Positions 8,283-16,969 of a stretch of 64,000 nt of DNA are shown here, one piece after another (position 1 is the first letter of the stretch; each line of letters starts with the position of its first letter). The position numbers were made by a program, and so were the translations under genes. The notes beneath the pieces are model-generated. The model worked only from the letters and a program-made list of their open reading frames with translations. It searched no databases and was not told the DNA's origin. Location: NCBI RefSeq assembly GCF_009877435.1, contig NZ_WXEX01000002.1:124001-188000 (forward strand), in the 5' to 3' direction. The DNA is from Heliomicrobium gestii (GTDB lineage: Bacteria > Bacillota > Desulfitobacteriia > Heliobacteriales > Heliobacteriaceae).

Positions 8283-9565
8283 CCCCTTTTCTCACCCACA
8301 AACCTCCAGCGGATCCAAAAGGGGTCTGTATCACTGAGCAGTGTCCGCAACTTTTGATCCAACGCTTGCGCTTTTTTGTGATCAAACGTTTCGTCCTTCA
8401 GCGCTTCAGCCGCCTCATTGAGAGCCTCCTCGGCTTCCACCGAGCGTGCGCTGCCCAAATCAAAGGCGTCACTGACCAGCCAACTGGAGGCATCTCCTTG
8501 CCGGACCCAATCCTTCTTCTCAATTTGTACCGTATGCCGCTCCTGACCTTCCGACTTGACCAGATCAAAATCAAACCATGCATCTTGCTGCTCATCAAAT
8601 ACAGGTTCGATGGAGGCCAACACCAATGGAGAATGAGTGGCCGCGATCAACTGGACACGAGCAGCTAGTGCCATGTTGTTCACGACCTCTAACAGAGACT
8701 TCACAATCAGGCGTTGCCAGCGTGGATGAAGATGCGCTTCGATCTCGTCAATTAAAAAGATGATCTGATCCGCCACTTCCTGCCCGAGCAGCTTGCTGGC
8801 GTGAACGTGCTCATGCCAACACCATGTCAAGAAATAGGCCAAGGCGATGATGCGGCGCATTCCCGCGGAAGCGTGGATCACCGGCACATCCTGACCATAA
8901 GGCAACCGCAGGGTCGGCATATCCCGAACATCATCCAAGCTGATCCGTGTGAGCGCACCGGGTGTTAGCTTTTCTTCACCGTCCGGTGAAAGAGCATCGA
9001 GCACAGCACTCAAAAGACGAAAAGACTCGCCCCGCTCCTTTTGCCATCCCGACCAATCGTTGATCAAGCCATTGCAGAGCATCCCTCTTTCACCGGGCAA
9101 GCCGTCCCAGACTTCGCGGGGACTAAAGACATAGGCATGGGGGCGTTCCGGGCCTTCTGTCATGCTCTTTTTTCGCCAGTAGTTCCTCGCCGGGTCCCAG
9201 ACGGAAAAACTGCCATCCACTTGCGCGTAAATCACTAACCCTGGGTTCACCGGTCGTCCAACGGGAATCGTCCATGCCTGTTGATAGCGGTTGAAGGCGC
9301 TGCTATAGGCTTGCCGCTTCGCCTTGCCGGTAAGGGAAAAGGCAATCGACGCTTCTTCACCATTTCGAGGACGCGCCATCTGCCCTGTCGTCAATTTAGG
9401 GTTGACTTCGGCCGGCCATTTTCGAGTCAGCGTCCACCATGCGATATCGAGGAGAAAACTCTTGCCGAGACCGTTATCTCCCGTCAGTATGTTCAATCTC
9501 GGCGCTAGATCCAGCTTCGTTTCGGCGGCTGGGCCGACGTTTTTTAGGTGAATGCTTTCGAGCAT
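8270..9565 (-). CDS. ptuA: AAA/ABC-type ATPase, Septu PtuA-like
   Basis: A 431-aa ATPase of the OLD/RecF-like AAA_15/AAA_21 group. Walker A GDNGLGKS near residue 30, a signature-like ASAGMRRI segment, Walker B IIFLIDEIEAHLHP and a switch histidine in AATHSPLVLA are all visible. It begins with LESIHLKNVGP, typical of these proteins. The frame extends to a TTG at 9589, but the ATG at 9565 has AAAGGA about 9 bases upstream and starts at the conserved strand. It precedes and overlaps the HNH gene. Inferred role: sensor/regulatory subunit of a two-protein antiphage complex. Confidence 0.75.
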   Translation of the reverse strand: MLESIHLKNVGPAAETKLDLAPRLNILTGDNGLGKSFLLDIAWWTLTRKWPAEVNPKLTTGQMARPRNGEEASIAFSLTGKAKRQAYSSAFNRYQQAWTIPVGRPVNPGLVIYAQVDGSFSVWDPARNYWRKKSMTEGPERPHAYVFSPREVWDGLPGERGMLCNGLINDWSGWQKERGESFRLLSAVLDALSPDGEEKLTPGALTRISLDDVRDMPTLRLPYGQDVPVIHASAGMRRIIALAYFLTWCWHEHVHASKLLGQEVADQIIFLIDEIEAHLHPRWQRLIVKSLLEVVNNMALAARVQLIAATHSPLVLASIEPVFDEQQDAWFDFDLVKSEGQERHTVQIEKKDWVRQGDASSWLVSDAFDLGSARSVEAEEALNEAAEALKDETFDHKKAQALDQKLRTLLSDTDPFWIRWRFVGEKRGWIR

Positions 9566-9778
9566 GGCGCTGGTCCTTTCTTTGCGCAAATATCTTTTAG
9601 CAGTTATTACTCGGCCCCTAACACCTTAAACACTGTAACCTCCGGCTTTTAAAACACTTGGTGAAGCGTTCTGTTTTTATGGACTTCTTTCGATAATGGT
9701 AGGGACAATTCCTTTTCTCGCTAACGTTTAAAACCCTAATAAACTATAGTTAAGTTATTAGAAAAGCAATGGATTAAA

Positions 9779-9807
9779 TTGACGTTATTCCTCTCATGCT
9801 TTACTAT
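9779..9807 (+). promoter_or_regulatory. Promoter of the dnd operon
   Basis: TTGACG (9779-9784), exactly 17 bases, TACTAT (9802-9807). Transcription would start near 9814, about 30 bases before the dndB start. Confidence 0.6.
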
Positions 9808-9822
9808 AAGATCAATTGAAAT

Positions 9823-9834
9823 TTACGTACGTAA
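9823..9834 (+). promoter_or_regulatory. 12-bp palindrome, candidate dnd operator
   Basis: TTACGTACGTAA is a perfect palindrome just after the predicted start point and directly before the AAGAGG ribosome site of dndB. Its position suits repressor binding. DndB homologues are known to repress their own operons, so DndB is the first candidate; this link is inference. Confidence 0.45.
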
Positions 9835-9845
9835 GAGGTACATGT

Positions 9846-10946
9846 ATGAGTGAATTTATGTTTGTCTTTCCCGCGATCAAAGGCATACAAGCAACTCGTG
9901 ATTACTACGTCGCCATGTGTCCTCTGGGAATGTTATCAAAAATGTTTCAACTTCCCGACGAAGATCTTCTTCCGGAGTTTCGCGCTCAACGAATCTTAAA
10001 TAAAAATCGTATACCCTCAATAACGCGATACATCGCTCAAAACCCAGAAGATTATGTCTTCTCATCACTCGCAGCATCTGTCGATGGCGAGATGATATTT
10101 GCTCCGTCACACTTTTCCCCTTCAGTAGGAACTCTTTCTATTGCTATGAACTCTCGTATCCTTATTAACGATGGTCAGCACAGACGAGCGGCAATTGAAG
10201 AAGCAATTAAAGATAATCCCGGTTTGTCCAGCGAGACCATTTCTGTGGTCTTTTTCTATGATCTTGGCCTCAAAAGATGCCAACAGATGTTTGCCGATCT
10301 TAATAAGCACGCGATAAATACATCTAGGTCACTCGGTATCTTTTATGATGGACGTGATCCTTTATCAACAGTAGTCCGTGAGATTGTCGAAGAAATCCCT
10401 CTCCTCCGTGATAATACAAGCAAAGATGCGGACAACCTTTCCGCACTTGCACCTCAGATATTTACTCTCACTAATATTTACAACTCGGTAGAACGTATTC
10501 TCGGAAAAAAACGTGATAAAAAGATCACTGACGATGGTATTCATTTCGTAAGAGCCTTTTGGAGTCTTCTTAGCGAGACGATTATTGAATGGAAAGATGT
10601 ACAAAGCAAACAATTGAAGGCAACAGAGCTACGCAAAAACTATATACACGCCCACGGAGTAGTACTTGATGCTTTGGGATTATTAGGCAACTATATCTAT
10701 CAAAATGAAAGGAATAACTTGAAAAACTATATTTGTCGCCTTAACAAAATAAATTGGAAACGTTCCAATACTGTAGATTGGGTGGGACGCGCTATATCCC
10801 CCCAAGGAGGCATTCTCAAGACCAAACATAGTCCAATTCTAACTTATATTCATATTAAGCGATTACTTAACCTTCCTCTTTTAGACCAAGACTATAGCAC
10901 CGAAAAAAAACATCTCGCTCATTACGAGAAAGCAGGAGAAGTATAA
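9846..10946 (+). CDS. dndB: DNA phosphorothioation regulator DndB
   Basis: A 366-aa DGQHR-domain protein; the diagnostic motif DGQHRRAAI is near residue 105. DndB modulates the extent of DNA phosphorothioation and represses transcription of dnd operons in studied species. The ATG at 9846 is chosen because AAGAGG precedes it and an earlier in-frame codon has no site. The stop overlaps the dndC start by one base (TAATG). The gene and those after it are clearly more AT-rich than the housekeeping genes to the right, which suggests horizontal transfer of the operon. Confidence 0.88.
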   Translation: MSEFMFVFPAIKGIQATRDYYVAMCPLGMLSKMFQLPDEDLLPEFRAQRILNKNRIPSITRYIAQNPEDYVFSSLAASVDGEMIFAPSHFSPSVGTLSIAMNSRILINDGQHRRAAIEEAIKDNPGLSSETISVVFFYDLGLKRCQQMFADLNKHAINTSRSLGIFYDGRDPLSTVVREIVEEIPLLRDNTSKDADNLSALAPQIFTLTNIYNSVERILGKKRDKKITDDGIHFVRAFWSLLSETIIEWKDVQSKQLKATELRKNYIHAHGVVLDALGLLGNYIYQNERNNLKNYICRLNKINWKRSNTVDWVGRAISPQGGILKTKHSPILTYIHIKRLLNLPLLDQDYSTEKKHLAHYEKAGEV

Positions 10947-12370
10947 TGTCAAAATCAACACTTCATCTGATGGAACCAATTCTCGAAACCATGGAAGACC
11001 TGTATTTTCATGATGAACGCCCCTGGATTATCGGGTACTCAGGGGGAAAAGATTCAACTCTAGTCTGCCAATTAGTTTTCAAGTTTATACAACGTTTACC
11101 TGAGGGTAAACGAACTAAACAAGTTTACGTTGTTTCATCAGATACTATGGTAGAAAACCCCATAATCATCGATTATCTTCGAACCATGTCAAAAGAAATG
11201 GGGTTAAGCGCTAAAAGACAGCGATTAAATATTTCTACGCATATGGTATATCCACGAATAGACAATACCTTCTGGACGTTATTAGTTGGATTGGGATATC
11301 CGACTCCCGAACCGCCTGGGTTTAGGTGGTGTACAGAGCGTCTAAAAATTGACCCATCAAACAAATTTATTAAGGACACGATAAAAGATAATGGCGAAGT
11401 TATTATTCTGTTAGGGGTTCGCAAAGGTGAGAGTACTGCAAGAGCTCAGCGAATCGGAAAACGTAAGATTGATGGTCTGCTATTAAATCGCCACGAAGTT
11501 ATTAATGGAGCATATGTGTACAACCCAATTGTAGATTTATCTACTGACGAGGTCTGGAACATTTTATTAGATGAAGGTGGCGTATCTCCCTGGGGGACTA
11601 ATAATAAATATCTTTTCTCACTATACAAAAGCTCCGACGGAGGAGAATGCCCCTTTACAATAAGTTCAAAAGAAGACGGTAAAGATGTTCCTTCCTGCGG
11701 AAATTCCCGATTCGGTTGCTGGTGTTGCACAATGGTTAAAGAAGATAAATCACTTAAAGCCTTTATTGAAAGCGGTGAATCATGGTTAGAACCGCTTCTG
11801 AATTTTCGCTCATGGTTAATGTCCAACCGTGATAACCCTTCATTTCGAGATACTAAACGAAGGAATGGAACCGTATATAAGCGTAGCGATGGCAGCTTCG
11901 GTTTTGGCCCCTTTACGTTACAGGCGAGACAAATCATTCTTGAAAAATTGCTTGAAACAGAAAAAGTAGTTAATGCAAGAGTTGACTCTGAATCCGTTAT
12001 TCAGCTTATCACCATGGATGAACTACGGAAAATCGATGAAATGTGGGATAATGAAGGTGACCTCACGAGGCGAATGCTTGTAGATACATATAAAAAAGTC
12101 TACAACAAGGAATTACCCTGGGATAAATATAAGAAACCGCTGTTTGACCAACGTGTTCTTTCACTATTAGAAGAACGCTTTACAGTAGGAGAATCTATTA
12201 ACGAAGATAACATTCCACATGAATTAATAAAAAAGCTAATAGTTAATGTCAATCAGTGCAAGCATTATACCCACCGTCCTGCGTTAACACAAAATATTTT
12301 TCGTACTCTTAATGAATCTTGGCTACATTATAATGAAATGACAAAGGGGTTGCGCAATGAAGATCAATAA
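10946..12370 (+). CDS. dndC: DNA phosphorothioation sulfurtransferase DndC
   Basis: A 474-aa PAPS-reductase-like protein with the PP-loop SGGKDS near residue 29 (GYSGGKDSTLVCQL). A cysteine cluster (CGNSRFGCWCC, around residues 250-260) fits the Fe-S cluster site of DndC. Known role: ATP-dependent activation and transfer of sulfur to the DNA backbone together with DndD and DndE. It overlaps dndD by 14 bp. Length is normal for the family and no damage is seen. Confidence 0.92.
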   Translation: MSKSTLHLMEPILETMEDLYFHDERPWIIGYSGGKDSTLVCQLVFKFIQRLPEGKRTKQVYVVSSDTMVENPIIIDYLRTMSKEMGLSAKRQRLNISTHMVYPRIDNTFWTLLVGLGYPTPEPPGFRWCTERLKIDPSNKFIKDTIKDNGEVIILLGVRKGESTARAQRIGKRKIDGLLLNRHEVINGAYVYNPIVDLSTDEVWNILLDEGGVSPWGTNNKYLFSLYKSSDGGECPFTISSKEDGKDVPSCGNSRFGCWCCTMVKEDKSLKAFIESGESWLEPLLNFRSWLMSNRDNPSFRDTKRRNGTVYKRSDGSFGFGPFTLQARQIILEKLLETEKVVNARVDSESVIQLITMDELRKIDEMWDNEGDLTRRMLVDTYKKVYNKELPWDKYKKPLFDQRVLSLLEERFTVGESINEDNIPHELIKKLIVNVNQCKHYTHRPALTQNIFRTLNESWLHYNEMTKGLRNEDQ

Positions 12371-14528
12371 TTTAACCATATGTAATTTTGGCTCTTTCGA
12401 AAATGCAGTTAGCTTCGATTTTTCTCTTACAGACAAAAATCGGAATGTTATTTTAATCGGAGGAAGAAATGGGTCCGGAAAGACTACGATTTTTACTGCT
12501 ATTAAACTTGCTTTATACGGGCATTTAGCGTTTGGATATAAATCAATCACCCAAAGTTACTTAGACCAAATACGGATAAATAATAACTCATTATCTAAAA
12601 AAAATCTTATTTCCTATATTGAATTGTCAGTAGAACTAGAGGAAGAGCGTCATGTCGCTACGTATATGATACGTCGCGAATGGAAATTTAAACGTAAACA
12701 GCTTGGTGAATTAACAACAATATTAAGAGACTCAGTTGAACTAAGCAATGACGAAGTGCTATATTTCGAAAATTATATTAAAAATGTTATGCCACCTCAA
12801 TTGTTTGACTTGTTTTTTTTCGACGGAGAACTAATAGGCAACTTTTTTATGGAAGGTAACGTAAGTAAGAAAATAAAAGAATCGCTTAATATTCTTAAGA
12901 ACTATGACACATTTGACATAATCCAAACACATTTGCAACGTAATATTATAAAACTTGTAAACACTGATTCGAGTGCCGAAGAATCCCTTTATCTTTCACT
13001 TTGTCACCAAGAAGCGACTCTTAAGCAAGAAATCGAACAGTTAACTCAGCTAATTCAATCTATTAATAATCAAATTGACACGCTAAGTGAACAGCGTTCT
13101 TCAGTCGATAATCGATTTAAAAATGCAGGCGGTCTTAAAGCTCTAGAACTTTCTGAATTAAAGGCTTCCCTAATTCAGGAGGAACGTTTTCGCGAAGAAA
13201 AACACGATTGGTTAAGAAGTTTCGCTAATGATACTTTGCCATTCTTAATGGTATCCCCGCTAATAGCAAAGCTCAAAGAACAGCTTGATAAAGAAGAGTA
13301 TTTCAAACAGTATAAAGTAATTACTGAGATATTAAACCCTTCTCTTTTTGCCTCGATTCTGCGTGATGAACTATCTATGGATTTGAACTTGTGCACTATA
13401 TCGGAATCGTTAGCTCATAAACTTGCTAATGGTGTTATGAGGCGAATTCGTCCGCCATTCGCATTTAATATAAATGACTTTACGCCTATTCACGATCTAT
13501 CTCCGGATACATTAAAAAATATCCGTCAGTTGATAGATAACATAGAACATCATTCAGTTGAGGAAATACGCTCATGCAAAGAAGCAATTCGTTGTTCCCT
13601 AGAAAACACTACAAGACTTCGACAACGCCTGGAAGTAGTAGAGGGAAACGATGAAATTAGCTTACTTGCTGCCGAAGTACAATCTCTTGACGAGCAGATT
13701 CATCAACTTAAAGAACATAGGCTTGAACTTACCAATACGCTTCAGACAAAACAAGTTGAGTCGGATGCGCTTAAACCCGAGTTGAAGCGATGCATCATGT
13801 CTCTTACCAAGGTGCGGAAAGAAAAATCGATGGTTTCGCTTTGCCTTAGAACACAAATGATCATAAATGAATTGATTCCAGAACTTTTAGCACCAGAGGT
13901 CACTCTTTTTCGTGAAAGTTTTTGGTATATATTTAACCAGCTGATGTCGAAAAACACATTGGCAGATGAGGTTTATGTATCGAAAGACTTTGATGTCACC
14001 CTTTATCGAAATGAATTAAAATCAATAAACGAAATTCGAAACATATTATCAAAGCTAGGATTAGATGGTTTTGAAACAGTTTTAGGGAGTCGTTGTATTG
14101 CAGTTCTATGCGATAAGTTGAAACTCCAAACTCCTACAGAGCTTGAAAATCGATTAAAGTCGTGCCTCTCAACAGATAATCTTCTTATTCCTATTAAGGT
14201 AGATATTAATTCTCTATCAAAAGGCGAGCAACAAATTTATATTATGGCTTTATATTGGTCACTTATAAAAGTAGCCAATAAATCAATCCCTTTTGTTATT
14301 GATACTCCTTATGCTCGAATTGACAAAAAACATCGTCAGCATATAACCACTCAGTTTTTTCCTACACTCAGCCACCAAGTAATAATCCTGTCTACCGATA
14401 GCGAAATAAACGAAGAGTACTATGCCCTGTTAAAGCCTTTTATCGCCAAAGAATATACTCTCTGTTACTCAGAGAAACAAAAAAATACTGTAACTGAAGA
14501 AAGATATTTCTTTGAGGTGACCGCATGA
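12357..14528 (+). CDS. dndD: DNA phosphorothioation ATPase DndD
   Basis: A 723-aa SMC/RecN-like ATPase. Walker A GGRNGSGKTT is near residue 37. A long central region (about residues 200-520) is rich in heptad-like Leu/Glu/Lys and should form coiled coil. The ABC signature LSKGEQQI and Walker B FVIDTPYARID lie near the C-terminus. It supplies ATPase/nicking-related functions to the phosphorothioation complex in studied systems. The overlap with dndE is ATGA, four bases. Confidence 0.9.
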   Translation: MKINNLTICNFGSFENAVSFDFSLTDKNRNVILIGGRNGSGKTTIFTAIKLALYGHLAFGYKSITQSYLDQIRINNNSLSKKNLISYIELSVELEEERHVATYMIRREWKFKRKQLGELTTILRDSVELSNDEVLYFENYIKNVMPPQLFDLFFFDGELIGNFFMEGNVSKKIKESLNILKNYDTFDIIQTHLQRNIIKLVNTDSSAEESLYLSLCHQEATLKQEIEQLTQLIQSINNQIDTLSEQRSSVDNRFKNAGGLKALELSELKASLIQEERFREEKHDWLRSFANDTLPFLMVSPLIAKLKEQLDKEEYFKQYKVITEILNPSLFASILRDELSMDLNLCTISESLAHKLANGVMRRIRPPFAFNINDFTPIHDLSPDTLKNIRQLIDNIEHHSVEEIRSCKEAIRCSLENTTRLRQRLEVVEGNDEISLLAAEVQSLDEQIHQLKEHRLELTNTLQTKQVESDALKPELKRCIMSLTKVRKEKSMVSLCLRTQMIINELIPELLAPEVTLFRESFWYIFNQLMSKNTLADEVYVSKDFDVTLYRNELKSINEIRNILSKLGLDGFETVLGSRCIAVLCDKLKLQTPTELENRLKSCLSTDNLLIPIKVDINSLSKGEQQIYIMALYWSLIKVANKSIPFVIDTPYARIDKKHRQHITTQFFPTLSHQVIILSTDSEINEEYYALLKPFIAKEYTLCYSEKQKNTVTEERYFFEVTA

Positions 14529-14899
14529 TTTTTCGTTTGAAGACTTCAAAAAAAACTATGGATTGCTTTACTGAGATTGGCCAAAAAACTGGACTTAAAC
14601 CCTTTGCTTTAGCGAAGCTCGCTATTGCCATTGCACTAAACAGTAATTTTGATAGCCTCTCTTTTCGTACAGATACAAATGGTCTGGATTTAAACCGGCA
14701 AACAATTACCGGTGAGTACGATGCCATGTACAAATGTTTGATCGAGCAACATTGCGGCAACCATTTATGCGAAGACGATTACTTTCCCACGTACGTTAAA
14801 GCATACATTGATCATGGTTCTATCCTGCTACACAATCAGTTCCGTTATGGAAATGATTTTATCTTGAACTTGGCAGGGCTGGAGGGAGACTCTATATGA
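14525..14899 (+). CDS. dndE: DNA phosphorothioation protein DndE
   Basis: A 124-aa basic protein, the usual DndE size, located between dndD and the dndA-like gene with four-base overlaps at both ends. The N-terminal half has helical, Lys-rich segments as in DndE, which binds nicked DNA as a small multimer. Identity rests on moderate family resemblance plus the fixed position in the operon. Confidence 0.85.
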   Translation: MIFRLKTSKKTMDCFTEIGQKTGLKPFALAKLAIAIALNSNFDSLSFRTDTNGLDLNRQTITGEYDAMYKCLIEQHCGNHLCEDDYFPTYVKAYIDHGSILLHNQFRYGNDFILNLAGLEGDSI

Positions 14900-16074
14900 T
14901 ATACCTGGATAATGCCGCGACAACTCCTATTGATTCGGAAGTAAGAGAAGCCATGCTTCCCTTTTTAGAGAAGGAATTTGGTAATCCATCAAGCAAGTAT
15001 TACTCATTAGCGATTAACGCTAAGGAAGCAGTTGAAGAGAGTCGCAAAAAAGTAGCATCGTTAATCAACGCTGATCCTAGGGAGATTATTTTTACAAGCT
15101 GCGCTTCTGAAAGCAACAATATGATCATCAAGGGAGTAGCGGACTACAAAAAATACATAGAAATATCAGGCAACCACCTTATCACTTCAGAAGTTGAACA
15201 TAAATCTGTATTAAATACGTGTCGTTTCTTAGCAGGTTATGAGAGCAATACCCTTAACGTAGAGAAAAACCGATTGCGGCCCGGTAAAAGGTCAGTTCGC
15301 ATTATCGACCGAGGTTATCATGTCTCATTCTTACCGGTTAATGAATTTGGTCAGGTCGAACCCGACGTTCTAAGAGCGGCTATAACCAAGCAAACTGTCC
15401 TGGTATCACTTATCTGGGGAAATAATGAAACTGGTACTCTAAACGATATTGAAGCTCTGGGAGAGATATGTCGTGAACGAGGTGTACTTTTCCATTCTGA
15501 CGCCACACAAGTGCTCGGTAAGATTCCTATAAACGTAAAAAGATTACCCGTAGACTTTCTATCATTTTCGGCTCATAAGATATACGGTCCCAAAGGAGTT
15601 GGGGCTTGTTTCATGCGGTGTAACGAGATTGGATTACGACCTAGCATTACAGCATTCATTCATGGAGGATCTCAGGAAGACGGATACCGTGCTGGAACTT
15701 ATTGTGTCCATAACATTGTAGGTTTTGGTAAAGCTGCAGAAATAGCTAAACGCGATATGACAACATATATTCCTTATATACTTGATTTGGAACATAGATT
15801 TAAGAGTTTAATAATCGATAAGTGTCCCAATGCTACATTTAACGGTCACCAGGAAATGAAAATCCCCGGGTTAATAAGTATAAATATCCCAGGGATAAAT
15901 AACGAATTATTTGTGAAGAAGTTAGCAGAGAGCGGGATAGCAGCTTCTACAGGTTCTGCTTGTTCAGTAGAAGATCATAATTCTATGAATAGTAATTATG
16001 CAGTACGCTTTAATCTATCCAAATACTCCTCATATACCAACTGCATCGAAGTAATGAGGAAAATACCTGTATAA
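14896..16074 (+). CDS. dndA: Cysteine desulfurase, DndA/IscS-type
   Basis: A 392-aa PLP-dependent class V aminotransferase. N-terminus MIYLDNAATTP; PLP lysine in FSAHKIYGPKG; catalytic cysteine loop STGSACSV near residue 355. It would mobilise sulfur from L-cysteine and load DndC. It is the fifth gene of the operon, coupled to dndE by ATGA. Many dnd loci place dndA divergently or borrow a housekeeping IscS; here it is translationally coupled, so the operon carries its own sulfur supply. Its 3' end overlaps the convergent methyltransferase-like gene by 45 bp. Confidence 0.9.
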   Translation: MIYLDNAATTPIDSEVREAMLPFLEKEFGNPSSKYYSLAINAKEAVEESRKKVASLINADPREIIFTSCASESNNMIIKGVADYKKYIEISGNHLITSEVEHKSVLNTCRFLAGYESNTLNVEKNRLRPGKRSVRIIDRGYHVSFLPVNEFGQVEPDVLRAAITKQTVLVSLIWGNNETGTLNDIEALGEICRERGVLFHSDATQVLGKIPINVKRLPVDFLSFSAHKIYGPKGVGACFMRCNEIGLRPSITAFIHGGSQEDGYRAGTYCVHNIVGFGKAAEIAKRDMTTYIPYILDLEHRFKSLIIDKCPNATFNGHQEMKIPGLISINIPGINNELFVKKLAESGIAASTGSACSVEDHNSMNSNYAVRFNLSKYSSYTNCIEVMRKIPV

Positions 16075-16968
16075 CCTTTGATATTGCTGAATATCCTCTT
16101 TTTTTAATATATCAGATAAATTGTTATCTGAGGAATACAGGTTCTTGTTTATTTCCATTTTTTCTTTAAGTGTCAAACACGGCACTGTTATGTCAAAGTG
16201 ATTTTCATCAGTTTTAACAAACTCGTATCGGAATAAATCACATTTCTCAAGTAAATTTTGTTCACTTTCCTTATATATAATTCCACCAATTGTTAACATG
16301 GGCGCTCCGTCAGCGTACCTAAAGTTAAACAACTGCTGGTACATTACCTTTTCATTAATAGTTGAATTCCTTGTTCTCAATTGCGTAACAATATTATTGT
16401 TGATTAAATCGTACATAAAATTATAAGCATCGTTTTTAGTAATAAATCTATTTTCTTGTAACCCGATCGGACATTTATTTTCTAATTTTTCTTTTAGAAA
16501 CTCTAACCTGTTTCCGGCCCTCCCAATACTAGTGTTTAAAGTCATCAAGAATATGCTACCTGGTACTGCTCTTTCAAAGATTATTTCTATATCATCAAGC
16601 ATATATCTCTCAATCGTAGAGTCATAATCCATCCATATAATACTCTTTTTGTCTTCCGTCCAAGGAATTTCAATTTCCAAAACTTGAGTAGAAAAACCTT
16701 GATGTAAATCAATAAAATTATAGGGCTTGTTAAACTCCGCCCTGGAAATTATATTATCATTTCCTTCAATGCTAACCATATCATTAATGCCAAGTTCTTT
16801 ATGAAACAATGTGAAGTCAACAAAGTAAAAAGATCCAAATCCAATATACCTATATTTTTGTATGTCAGAAAAACCCCTTAACAAGTTGAGTACGTCACAT
16901 ATCATCTTTCTTTCTATACACTTTGCCGGCCTAAGACTATAATCTATCTTCTCTCCAGAATTCGACAT
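16030..16968 (-). CDS. Unknown, methyltransferase-like partner of the GHKL ATPase
   Basis: A 312-aa protein I cannot assign to a named family. An N-terminal YIGFGSFYFVDF motif followed by VSIEGND and a later WMDYDS looks like the SAM-binding strands of a Rossmann methyltransferase (motif I glycine loop, acidic end of strand 2), but no catalytic motif of DNA methylases is obvious. The ATG at 16968 comes one base after the stop of the ATPase gene and follows GGGAG, better than the upstream TTG at 16989, so the two genes are translationally coupled. Composition is very AT-rich. Possible roles: methyltransferase, SAM sensor or a degenerate Rossmann adaptor. Confidence 0.6.
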   Translation of the reverse strand: MSNSGEKIDYSLRPAKCIERKMICDVLNLLRGFSDIQKYRYIGFGSFYFVDFTLFHKELGINDMVSIEGNDNIISRAEFNKPYNFIDLHQGFSTQVLEIEIPWTEDKKSIIWMDYDSTIERYMLDDIEIIFERAVPGSIFLMTLNTSIGRAGNRLEFLKEKLENKCPIGLQENRFITKNDAYNFMYDLINNNIVTQLRTRNSTINEKVMYQQLFNFRYADGAPMLTIGGIIYKESEQNLLEKCDLFRYEFVKTDENHFDITVPCLTLKEKMEINKNLYSSDNNLSDILKKEDIQQYQRLYRYFPHYFDAVGI

Positions 16969-16969
16969 T

